Origin: Spisula solida
Lineage: Eukaryota > Mollusca > Bivalvia > Venerida > Mactridae
Length of the DNA: 64,000 bases
Direction of reading: 5' to 3'
Assembly (NCBI GenBank): GCA_947247005.1
Contig: OX365947.1
Span: forward strand, 4,974,530 to 5,038,529
Part shown: piece by piece, positions 11,742-20,859 of the stretch
How positions within the stretch are numbered: the stretch's first letter is position 1
Layout of the letters: every line of letters begins with the position of its first letter
Translations under genes and position numbers: made by a program
The notes under the pieces: model-generated
Database searches by the model: none
Told to the model about the DNA's origin: nothing
Seen by the model: the letters and a program-made list of their open reading frames with translations, nothing else

Positions 11742-12041
11742 ATCCACCAAGTATGCTCAACTTTTACTATGGTACTCTCACTGGACCATTAATATCCAGT
11801 AAAACAATTGATGTAATAAAGGGAGATACAATTAGTATTGGCTGCAAGTCTATGGATGGAGAGCCTGAACCAACCATCAGATGGAATGGACAACCTGCAA
11901 ATGATCCTATACTTACTGTACGACCGATCGGGAAATTAGTGACAGTGAAAACATGTACAGCAACTAATCAGATGTTAGCATCAGGAACCAGTACTGCTCA
12001 GTCAGGAAGCATATCAGAAAACATCAGCTTTAACGTTCTAA
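11742..12041 (+). CDS. Receptor exon: Ig domain 5
   Basis: 100 codons, phase 1-1, acceptor 'tcttccttcag', donor 'gtaaga'. Core: TISIGCKSMDGEPEPTIRWN, later VTVKTCTATNQ. The usual DxGxYxC of strand F is weakened to VKTC, but both core cysteines remain. Confidence 0.85.
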
Positions 12042-12542
12042 GTAAGAATTGTAATCCTTTCCTTATAACCATTAAGCGCAAGTTTTGACGTTATCACACT
12101 TTTCTTTTAATCATACTTTTAAATTTATTGGTAGAAATATACGACCCTCTGTTATGACATTTGAACATATTTTGGCTTAAGAGCATAATATAGTTTTATT
12201 GTGGCTGAGTTTTTGTACTTGTATCAACATTTATTATATTGTTTTTTTTTTAATAAATTAGACTAAAGTTTTGTTATTATCGAAAATATTCAGAGGTATT
12301 GGCAATTCACTAGTTAACTGATATTCTATATATGTGTATATTACATGTACTTATTATACATGTGATTTTATTTATTGAATGCTATGTGTGTCCGTTTTAG
12401 ACTGTAGAATATAAAAAGAAACACAATTACAACGAAAGTTCTCTTGTCTCATTTCGCGTGTAACCTTACCACTAATTTGTGCCAACTTGCGGCTCTATTA
12501 GTGGGATTGATGGTTTCCAGAATTTTATTGTTCACATTTCAG

Positions 12543-12851
12543 TTCCACCAACAATAACAAAATGTGAGTTTTATAACAATAAAACAAACAGTGTTATAAC
12601 CAATGAAAACACTCTGATGATATTGGAAGGAGAATCATTTACACTGACATGTAGCGCAGCTGGTAAGCCATCACCAAACCCTTCATGGAGCGGACCTATG
12701 TCTACTGTATCCTCCTGGTCACTTCCAGTGAATGATGTCACCCGACAGAGAAAAGGAACATACACGTTTTCTGCAACAAGTGTTATGGAACCATCATTTC
12801 AACCCACTAGAACCATCTCCGCAAACGAGACTATACAAATGGACATTTTGT
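12543..12851 (+). CDS. Receptor exon: Ig domain 6 (second core Cys lost)
   Basis: 103 codons, phase 1-1, acceptor 'cacatttcag', donor 'gtaact'. Core: SFTLTCSAAGKPSPNPSWSG and RKGTYTFSATSVMEPS. Strand F reads YTF where YxC is expected, so the canonical disulfide cannot form. Otherwise a good C2-type fold. Confidence 0.85.
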
Positions 12852-13427
12852 GTAACTATATTTCTTCGGTTCTTACGTATAACTATTGAAATTGTATTTC
12901 TTTTTTTACTTTTTTACTGTACAATAATACAGGAAGTATCGTCCATCGCTCAGTCTACTGTGTCAATTAAAGGCAATTAACCTTCTTCAGTTCTCCAACT
13001 TCTTTAATCATTACAATGTGGTGTGTTTTTAAAAGAGTTGGTAGCAAAACAAATAGCAAAGCGTAATTCGTAAATCAGTCATTACTGTTTCGCAGACGCA
13101 ATGCTGCTATTGTTGTTGTCCTTAACGGTAACGTAACGCCAATAAGAATAACAAAAATGGCGAGATACTCGGCAAAACTCCTCAATATTCTCCTGATTTA
13201 AAATTGATAAATAATATGTGGGACGCAGGGTCTTACATGTTTGTGTATGGAAACACGTAAGAATAGCATTATAAATGAAATGATGACATAGATCAAAATA
13301 AACCAAGCGATTTAGCCAATATTGGAGGAATATATGAGGAATGTTCACGTACTTAATGGAACACTCCTCGTATAAGCAACCTGTATATTCTAATGATCCT
13401 ACCTTAAACAAATGTTGTTAATTGCAG

Positions 13428-13706
13428 ATCCTCCTGTCGTAGAACAAATGGCTGACCTTTCTAGAGTTAAAGGTTCAGAACTAACCGTTGACTGTTCTGT
13501 AACTGAAGGTTTTCCTACAGAAACCACGACACAATGGAAGAGAGATATTGATTCAAAAACATGGGACAATAAACCTTTATATATACAGTCCATTAGAAAG
13601 TCAGATGCTGGTAGATATACATGTGTTGCATCCAATACAATGAGGCCAAGTGGTGACACTCAATCTTCTGGAAGGGATGAGAAATATTTTGTTCTTACTG
13701 TACTTT
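13428..13706 (+). CDS. Receptor exon: Ig domain 7
   Basis: 93 codons, phase 1-1, acceptor 'taattgcag', donor 'gtatgt'. Core intact: ELTVDCSVTEGFP, TTQWKRD, DAGRYTCVASNTMRPSG. Confidence 0.87.
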
Positions 13707-14206
13707 GTATGTATAATATAATAAAATTAAATTAACCTACGTTACTGTCATAACGAATGTATAGAAAAGTTAATATATATAGTACATGTAGTTTTATTAC
13801 CTTGAAGTTTTAAATGTCTTACTACATGCAACAGGTATATTACTTTACATTAGCCAAGTGGTAGCTCTAGCGTCTGCTTTGAGTGTAGGTGGTAATATGT
13901 GTGCTATGTGATGCCTTCATACTAAAAAGGTTTGTACAGTGAAGGCAGCATGTGGTACAAGTTTATTTTGCTTGCTGTTCAATCAATATTAATTAGGGCT
14001 CCTGGTTTGTCTCATTTCATGATGGTGATTTATTAATAACATCCAAAATATGGTGTTGAGGGTGAAATTGTTTCACAGTCGACCTGTAATGAATAAGTGT
14101 AAATTCATTAATATGCATGTTAATTGTATGGTCCTTACATTTTGACTGGATTAACAGTGTAACTGTTATTAACCCTATGTATGTCACAAACAATTCATAT
14201 TTGTAG

Positions 14207-14491
14207 ATGCTGCAAGTATTACATCATTTTATGTTGATGGCTTCAAAGACGATGCTGATGTTATTGTTGATGAGGGTAATCCAGTAATGTTTAAATGTAT
14301 TGCGGACAGCAATCCAACAGCAAACATCACCTTGATGAGGAACATAGTTTTGCTACAGTCTGAAACATCCAACATTTTGTATTACCATATTTCTAGAGCT
14401 TCTTGTCTAGATGCTGCGTCATACTCTTGTGCAGCAAGTAATGTTCATAATGACCAGACATCCATGCAAACAGTGAAACTCTTTGTAAATT
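14207..14491 (+). CDS. Receptor exon: Ig domain 8 (core Trp lost)
   Basis: 95 codons, phase 1-1, acceptor 'atatttgtag', donor 'gtaagt'. Core: PVMFKCIADSNPTANITLMR and DAASYSCAASNVH. The invariant Trp of strand C is replaced (ITLMR), but both cysteines are kept. Confidence 0.85.
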
Positions 14492-14897
14492 GTAAGTATC
14501 AATTTAACATCTCAAGCTTTACCCTTCTTTCAATTGCTTTGTCAAGGACATTTAAACTGCCTAACCCGTATATCACCGATGGCACCAATCGAATGTTACG
14601 TTACATAAATTTTGCCATACCGCTATTACATCAGATAAACATGTACAATCAAGAGTTTTTGATTCAACGGTAAGAGTGGTAAACAGACACATTTATTTAT
14701 TCTATCTTGCTTGCATGAAAACAGAGTAGTTGGTATTCGTTTAATTCTGTCTTCAGGATTTGCAGATAAAACCCGCCTTGTCTTATACCAATCATCTTTT
14801 TGAACATGTAAACAGTAGTTTTGCTCATATTTTATACTGTTATAATAGTTTTAAAGATACATGTCACACCTATATCAAATAAATGTCATAATTGCAG

Positions 14898-15191
14898 GTT
14901 TACCTAGATCTGCTAATGCAGTTGACCAGAACCGAACCAGTGAGAAAAATGAAACATTTACGTTCACATTTAATGCTATAGCATATCCAGTTCCTGATTT
15001 CAAATGGATGAAATGGGTGGGTGATGATTGGAAACTCCTGCAGAATGATGACAATGTTCAAATTACATCTTCTGGCTTACAGTCAAATCTTACCATACAC
15101 AGAGTTAGACAGTCAGATTTTGGACAGTATCTACTTGTAGCTATAAATGATGTTGGCGAATTTAACCAGTCTTATAAACTGGATCCTTATG
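14898..15191 (+). CDS. Receptor exon: Ig domain 9 (no core cysteines)
   Basis: 98 codons, phase 1-1, acceptor 'ataattgcag', donor 'gtaaga'. Strand B reads FTFTFNAIAYP and strand F reads FGQYLLVAINDVG, so both core cysteines are gone, while the Trp (FKWMKW) and Tyr remain. It looks like a cysteine-free I-set domain next to the FN3 module, as seen in membrane-proximal domains of other IgSF proteins. Confidence 0.83.
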
Positions 15192-16204
15192 GTAAGAAGT
15201 GATAAAGTATAAATTAGATTGATGTCATGTTTTGTTCCATCTAAAATATTAGACAGACAAAGTTAGTTAGAGAGTTTCGAAATAGAAAGGAGGGATTAAA
15301 CTTATATTCTGGGTAGCTTTATCACTTTTTTACACTTAGCGACCTTGAAAATGCAACATGTACACTTAACAATCTTATCAGTGTTTCATGTATACATTTA
15401 ACTATAGCTCGGCCAATACGTATTTGATTTTGCTGGAAGTTTCAACATATGTAACTAAGATTATGTTGAATGACAATCCAATTGATTTCATTACAATCTA
15501 ATCACGCTCTTAACAATCAGAAAAAAACAAATGACTACAAATGTTGCAAATTATATGCCATGCATCCTTCTGCGTTTTTCAGATTGTTAATACAGCTGTA
15601 TGCCTGTTGTGCTGATTAAGTTCGTATACAAGTGTCCGTGCTTATCATGGAGACATGAATAACAGATATAAAGCTCAATTTCGGTTTAGAATGCCTAACT
15701 TTATTCCTCTTAATGACTAATCAGAATTACTTTCCCTTGAAAATTATATTATTAGTAATTTGAGGTCAACCACAAATGTTGCTAATTAGCAATTTTAAAA
15801 GTTAAAGACCTCCATGTTGTTGAGTGGTGAACCTCCTTATTTTGTATATTTATTAATATGATGATCGATCGAAAGTTTCTATTGACCATACATAAAGCTA
15901 ATAAGAATCAACCAACCAATTGCCCGTTCATTTTTCGTTCTTTGCTATTTAATGGTTCAATGTACTGTTGTAGCGAATTTAGATGGATAGAACATCAAGT
16001 AAAACTCCATGGAAAATCACTAGAACACGCACAACATTTCATTCAGAAAAAAACATTATCTTGATTTCTTCATTGTTGCGTTTTCAAAGCCCCTAAATGT
16101 ACTTGCCCTTGAGTACGTTCATGTAATTTGCATATGATAGCACAAAATATGGCAACATTTTGGATTACAGAAGTTTTCAATAAATAATGAATCATATTAT
16201 ACAG

Positions 16205-16501
16205 ATGTGCCAGATGCACCTACAGAATTTCGACATGTAGAAACTATGGCAACACAATCAACTCTACAGTTCGAATGGAAGCCAGGTTCTGATGGAGGAT
16301 TACAACAGTCATTTTATATAAAATACAAAACAAGCTCAAGTCATACATGGAGTTATGTTGATGTGTCTGATAATGGAGAACAAATCATGCGGTATGAGTT
16401 GACTGGTTTGAAGAGTGATACAACGTATCAACTGATTATTTACTCTTCAAATCGATATGGAAATTCATCGGATTCAGATATTGTAACAGCAAAAACAAAA
16501 G
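16205..16501 (+). CDS. Receptor exon: fibronectin type III domain
   Basis: 99 codons, phase 1-1, acceptor 'atacag', donor 'gtacat'. Typical FN3 features: PDAPTEF start, LQFEWKPGSDGG (strand B Trp), FYIKYKT, YELTGLKSDTTYQLIIYSSN (the L-x-P/S-x-T-x-Y hallmark), then GNSSDSD. It is the last extracellular module, as in nephrin-like proteins. Confidence 0.88.
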
Positions 16502-16628
16502 GTACATAATGTCCTATCATATCATTATGGTAGATTTAAGACTATTTTCAATACTGTTTGGGGATTTGTAAGATAATACAAAATGTCTTGTTTGAATTTT
16601 TTTTATATAAACTTCAGTATATTTGGCT

Positions 16629-16851
16629 GGTATTCACTGAACTTAAATATTTCGACTTAAGTTACAAAAATTGAGCTGCACATATTTTCCAAGAAACGAA
16701 GAATAACCCATGTTTTCATTGTGATTGTTGTAGATCTTTACACAAAGCTTCTAAACTATGTAATCGTAATTGTCCTGTATTGTAGCTGGTACACTTAAGG
16801 ACATTTTAAGATTTTGAGAAAAAGATTTCCTTAAGATGCTTTGTGAATACC
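16629..16851. mobile_element. MITE, 'ggtattcac' family, intact copy
   Basis: A 223 bp element with imperfect inverted ends ('ggtattcactgaacttaaat' and the reverse complement of 'ccttaagatgctttgtgaatacc'), lying in the intron after the FN3 exon. Related copies are at about 45978-46437 (interrupted by another MITE) and 51530-53045 (split by an insert). Confidence 0.65.
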
Positions 16852-17099
16852 ACCCCTTGTCATCATTGTCATCATTGCTGAAACACCTTATATGTTTGTT
16901 AGACTGGGGTGAATCAACTGGAAAAACATGATTTGCGATATGTTTGGGTACTATAACATGATACAAAGGAAGGCAACCATTGCACGTGAACTTATTTGAA
17001 TAAATGCCAAAGGCGACCACAGGTGACAAAAAGCGAATACTTCATGACGTGTTGGTGATTTGTATTTATTGTATAGTATGGCATAATTAAATTTTGCAG

Positions 17100-17219
17100 G
17101 AGAAGAGGAAACTTCTAATGTCGGGGCTCTAGTTGGTGGTGTAGTTGGTGGTGTATTTGGAATTGCCATACTTATTGTATTGGTAATAGTTGTGCTCTGG
17201 AGATACCGTTTACATACAG
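17100..17219 (+). CDS. Receptor exon: transmembrane segment
   Basis: 40 codons, phase 1-1, acceptor 'aattttgcag', donor 'gtcagt'. A short acidic stalk (EEETSN) is followed by a single hydrophobic span beginning VGALVGGVVGGVFGIAIL and ending VLW, then a basic stop-transfer RYRLH. The glycine pairs resemble GxxxG-type helix-packing motifs, which might favour dimers; that is inference. Orientation is type I. Confidence 0.88.
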
Positions 17220-17610
17220 GTCAGTGTTTAGTGACGAAAAAGGAATATTTATTTGTATTCATATTTGTAGACAAACATTACATACAAATGTTCATGACCT
17301 GCGTTGTTTTTGATATTTTAAGGTCATAACTTGCAAACGAGTATCGTACTGATAAACTAAATGCATCATGTTCAATATATTTGCAAATATTAATAAAACC
17401 ATTATTTAAATAATACAGTATTTTACAAATAGATGTCTTTATTATTGAATGATTTGTAAAAACTCTGTATATATACAAAAGTACCTCCTTTTATAAAAAA
17501 TATTGCTTTTGTACGAAACCTCCTTATCTACCCCTGAAACAGATTATGTATGATATGGAGGTTTGGGTTATTATCTTTTTTATAATTTTATGTTACATGT
17601 CTCTTACCAG

Positions 17611-17644
17611 GAAACAAGAATTGTGACACAGAACTCAAAGACAG
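17611..17644 (+). CDS. Receptor exon: juxtamembrane 34-nt exon
   Basis: Acceptor 'ctcttaccag', donor 'gtaagc'; enters phase 1, leaves phase 2. It encodes GNKNCDTELKD plus part of an Arg. It switches the gene from phase-1 extracellular exons to phase-2 tail exons. Confidence 0.75.
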
Positions 17645-17877
17645 GTAAGCAATGGCTAAATAAAGTAATTGTTTATTTCAAATTTCTCCCCCTCGAGCAC
17701 ACGCGCTTAAAAGAGATAATTACTGGTGAATATAGTTTTTTGTGTAATCACTTTGTGACCTTACAATAATGTAAATGAAGCAAACCAATGTAAAAAGAAG
17801 AAGCAAAAAGTTATAGTGTAATTGATTGGTTCTTCCGTATTATTTAATTTAAAATGGACTTTGTATTTTATTTTAAG

Positions 17878-17934
17878 GAATCAGCATGAAACAAACATTC
17901 CATCGGAGGACGTTAGCTACTACAACATTGGAAG
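17878..17934 (+). CDS. Receptor exon: tyrosine-motif tail exon, copy 1
   Basis: 57 nt, phase 2-2, acceptor 'attttattttaag', donor 'gtatca'. It encodes NQHETNIPSEDVSYYNIG with flanking Arg. VSYYNI fits the ITIM pattern V-x-Y-x-x-I, and its first Tyr also fits a Grb2 YxN site. It is a tandem duplicate of 18128-18184. Because its length is divisible by three and its phases match, it can be included, skipped or repeated without a frame change. Confidence 0.85.
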
Positions 17935-18127
17935 GTATCATGGCTTCCAAATAATAGTAATGTGCTCAGGCAGACGTGTTATATTTTATAAGTTTAAACA
18001 AAATCTAACACGTTGACGTAAGGTGCATATTAAAACGATAATACAACCACTAATATACTAACTGCATCCTGTGTAACCCTAAACGACATCTCCGTAGTAT
18101 TTAATGGACTTTGTATTTTATTTTAAG

Positions 18128-18184
18128 GAATCAGCATGAAACAAACAAGCCATCGGAGGACGTTAGTTACTACAACATTGGAAG
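18128..18184 (+). CDS. Receptor exon: tyrosine-motif tail exon, copy 2
   Basis: 57 nt, phase 2-2, acceptor 'attttattttaag', donor 'gtaaaa'. It encodes NQHETNKPSEDVSYYNIG, one residue different from copy 1 (Lys for Ile). The second differing codon near the motif (agc to agt) is silent. The surrounding intron is duplicated too (unit 250 bp), which points to a recent tandem duplication. Confidence 0.85.
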
Positions 18185-18953
18185 GTAAAATGGCTTCCAA
18201 ATACGTGATATATTTTATAAATTTAACCAAAGACTAACACGTTGACCTAAGGTGCATATTAAAACGATAATACAACCATTAATATACATTGTACTAACTG
18301 TATCCTGTGTAAACCTAAACGGCATGGCGCACATGAATGACTTAATCAAGCGATGTATTAATTTCGTCACTATGCATGTAATTTAAATGAAAGAAAGCTT
18401 AGGGATATCATTTGCAGGTGCAAAGAAAATCTTTACAAAACACGTTGTGTAAGTATGCACATTCACGTCATTGTTGATCATAAAATATCGCCATCGAAAG
18501 ATTAAGTTGAAAAAGAAACGTCACACCGTGTATAATACTGTATACCTTCCGACACAGACTTTTAAATTACATTTGAATACGAACATTTTAAGTTGAAGGT
18601 GCACAGTGTATAAATATGGGAATTTGGAAACAGCAAATATATTTAGTTTGTCTAATCAATTAGTGACAGGAACGGGATATAATATAAAAGCTCAAGCTAA
18701 GAAAGTACTGAAATAAATATCATATCATGCCTACAAATTTGTACAAATTTGATAACTAAATACGCATTAATAAAAACTATCATACTCGCATTAAAGCTTT
18801 CAGCCTTTGACCCAAGTAAAATATTCGTGTTTGTTAGGATTGATTTATCTGTTATCGAATTCCTTAGTTATTGCATGCTCAGAACCTGTGTTGACATATT
18901 TTCTTATATGAAACCATTATTTCCTTTATTGCATATTACTCACTGTTGTACAG

Positions 18954-19022
18954 GAGCGCGGATCTACACATGACAACTGAAAGAGCAGACAACAAAGAAG
19001 CGACGGATAGCAAAGATGGAAG
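18954..19022 (+). CDS. Receptor exon: tail exon with GC donor
   Basis: 69 nt, phase 2-2, acceptor 'tgttgtacag'. It encodes SADLHMTTERADNKEATDSK and DG. The donor is AG|GCAAGT, a good GC-AG-type splice site, and reading across it to the next exon keeps the frame. There is no tyrosine in this exon, and it is rich in charged residues. Confidence 0.75.
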
Positions 19023-19236
19023 GCAAGTACATATGTAGACGCCCTGAGAATCACCATCTACATGTAGTTTAATTTTGTACTATATACATTCAAAGCTTAC
19101 CTATTTTATATCAGAAATTTAATAAATATTATTTTTACTTTTTCAATCAGTGATTTAACAAATAATTTCTTAACTTTTTTCAATCAGTGATATCGATTTT
19201 GCTGTATGTTGAGTTATACAATTTGCATGATTGCAG

Positions 19237-19325
19237 TGCACTGGAATACGAAGCATTAAATAATCAGAATAGGGATGTAACGACATACTCAACACTTCAA
19301 CCAGTCGGCAATAATTCAACAAACG
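19237..19325 (+). CDS. Receptor exon: two ITIM-like motifs
   Basis: 89 nt, enters phase 2, leaves phase 1; acceptor 'tgattgcag', donor 'gtaagt'. It encodes ALEYEALNNQN and DVTTYSTLQPVGNNST. LEYEAL is a canonical ITIM (L-x-Y-x-x-L). TTYSTL resembles the T-x-Y-x-x-V/I switch motif but ends in Leu. Confidence 0.85.
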
Positions 19326-19739
19326 GTAAGTTTATGAATATTCCATATACATGTACTTTCGTGTCAAATATGTGAATTTCACAGACAGTAAGTTTATCAA
19401 TATATTCTTGTAATCATTTATTCACATGTGTAGATAAATGACAGTAACACCCAAGCAACGATTGGCTCAGTGATGGACATAATTACATATGCATATGAGC
19501 ATGTACTATTTGTCAATTTAAGAATGAATATGTGAAGTTTATAGACAATCTCTCTTGGGCAGTTGTTCTTTTATGGGCTGACTGAATAAATCGGTTTGTT
19601 AAATACAAACTACAAAAACTGACACTATTGGATATATAGATTAGTTATCGTAATGGCTCCTATGCCAATAACGTCTAATTTTTGGCGAACATATACATGT
19701 ATGTCATTTTGTAAATGTATTATCTCCCTTTAGTCGTTA

Positions 19740-20098
19740 CATACATTTGCTTCGGAAATTTGTCGTTTCATTTTAAGGTTCTAATAAATACATGTACTGA
19801 AATAAATCTATGAATTGTGCACAGTGTTGTCTAATTTTGAGTGAGTCAAAAATAATATAGAAGGTCAAATGCGCGTTGAAACGTATGAAGCGTACGGTTT
19901 AAAGAACGTGTAAAATGTCACGTGACAATTTGCTTCAGTAATTTGTCGTTTCATTTTAACGTTGTTATAAATGTACTGAAATAAATTTGTGAATTGTGCA
20001 CAGTGTTGTCTAATTTTGACTGAGTCAAAAAATAATATAGAAGGTCAAATGCGTGTTGAAATGTATGAAGTCTACGGCAAAATGTCACGTGACAATTG
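19740..20098 (+). repeat. Direct repeat, two ~165 bp copies
   Basis: 'aatttgtcgtttcattttaa' through 'gaaggtcaaatgcg.gttgaa' occurs at about 19755-19905 and about 19940-20090, in the last intron of the receptor. No coding content. Small differences suggest a moderately recent tandem duplication. Confidence 0.75.
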
Positions 20099-20602
20099 AA
20101 GCAAGCTTTCCAACATTAGTCATCATGAGTAAACATAATACACGATGAGCCCGTGGGTGAAAATTTATACATGCCCAATGTATTGCTGTGTGACGTAGAA
20201 CACAAACCTTCATGTGTAATTATTGAGTCTGTCACATGTTCTGTACTGGTAAGAACTGCAAACTTGATGACGTAATGTTCGTCACGGTCTCGTGTACGCT
20301 ACCTCACAGGTGAGTTGTATTTTATGAATCCTACTCGACAAACACACTATGATACGTATACATTTACCTGCGTGATTTTAATATATATGGTTTTATCACA
20401 TAACCTGCGGTCCAGGAGTGCCGTAAAGCCGTGCCGTAAATATCGTTCGGCACTCCCAGACTGTGGTCCGTCAATGACGTCAGGATAATATCAAAGTCGC
20501 CATGACGTCGCGCTTATTGTACCGCTGAATTTTGGCTGAACTTATGCAGCGTACATCATCATTTTGAACAATAATGAGCGTTTTCTAAGGTTATGTGAGA
20601 AA

Positions 20603-20755
20603 TAGAATCTTACATTCGTGCTCATTACGTACGAGTTTTATTACCCTCGTCGACAAAAACAATATGACACTCGACAAAGCCTCGTGTCATATCATTTTGT
20701 CCACTCGTTTAATAAAACTCGTATGTAGTGAGCACTCATGCAAGATCCTCTATTT
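20603..20755. mobile_element. ~150 bp foldback (MITE-like) just before the last receptor exon
   Basis: Arms 'gctcattacgtacgagtttt' and the reverse complement of 'aaaactcgtatgtagtgagc' pair along most of their length, with a short loop near 20670-20690. The end lies about 50 bases upstream of the final exon's acceptor. Confidence 0.7.
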
Positions 20756-20802
20756 ATGTGTATGCAATGTATTGTCCTTGTATAAGTTGTTTCTATTTTC
20801 AG

Positions 20803-20858
20803 TCGATACAAGCGATGAGAACAAAACATATGAAAATTTGAAACTACGTGTCATCTGA
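20803..20858 (+). CDS. Receptor last coding exon and stop
   Basis: Acceptor 'ttctattttcag'. Entered in phase 1, it reads VDTSDENKTYENLKLRVI and TGA at 20856-20858. YENL is a YxxL motif and also a YxN Grb2-type site. The first AATAAA downstream is at 21256-21261, a candidate polyadenylation signal. Confidence 0.82.
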
Positions 20859-20859
20859 A

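Larger units (their letters stand above)
17855..18327 (+). repeat. Tandem duplication (250 bp unit) spanning a coding exon
   Basis: 17855-about 18097 and 18105-about 18327 match closely through exon and intron, from 'tggactttgtattttatttt' to 'cctgtgtaa.cctaaacg'. Small indels occur only in the intron, while the exon is kept in frame in both copies. Confidence 0.85.
5194..20858 (+). other. Multi-Ig / FN3 transmembrane receptor gene with ITIM-like tail (whole gene)
   Basis: This is the whole gene span; exons are listed separately. Predicted product: about 1,230 residues if every exon is used. Order: leader (uncertain), ten Ig-type domains each on one exon, one fibronectin III domain, a transmembrane helix, and about 120 cytoplasmic residues. 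All extracellular exons are phase 1-1, the classic shuffling-compatible Ig exon arrangement, while tail exons are mostly phase 2-2. The tail has VSYYNI (twice), LEYEAL, TTYSTL and TYENL, resembling ITIMs (I/V/L/SxYxxI/V/L) and Grb2 sites (YxN). Such motifs in phosphorylated form recruit SH2-domain phosphatases or adaptors in vertebrate receptors such as CD22 and PECAM1; the same role here is inference. It could equally be annotated as nephrin-like or hemicentin-like from the ectodomain. No ligand can be read from the sequence. Confidence 0.85.

Noticed and set aside
13082..13411. 109-codon minus-strand frame
   Set aside because: It lies in a receptor intron next to Ig exon 7, shows no domain and lacks plausible splice sites.
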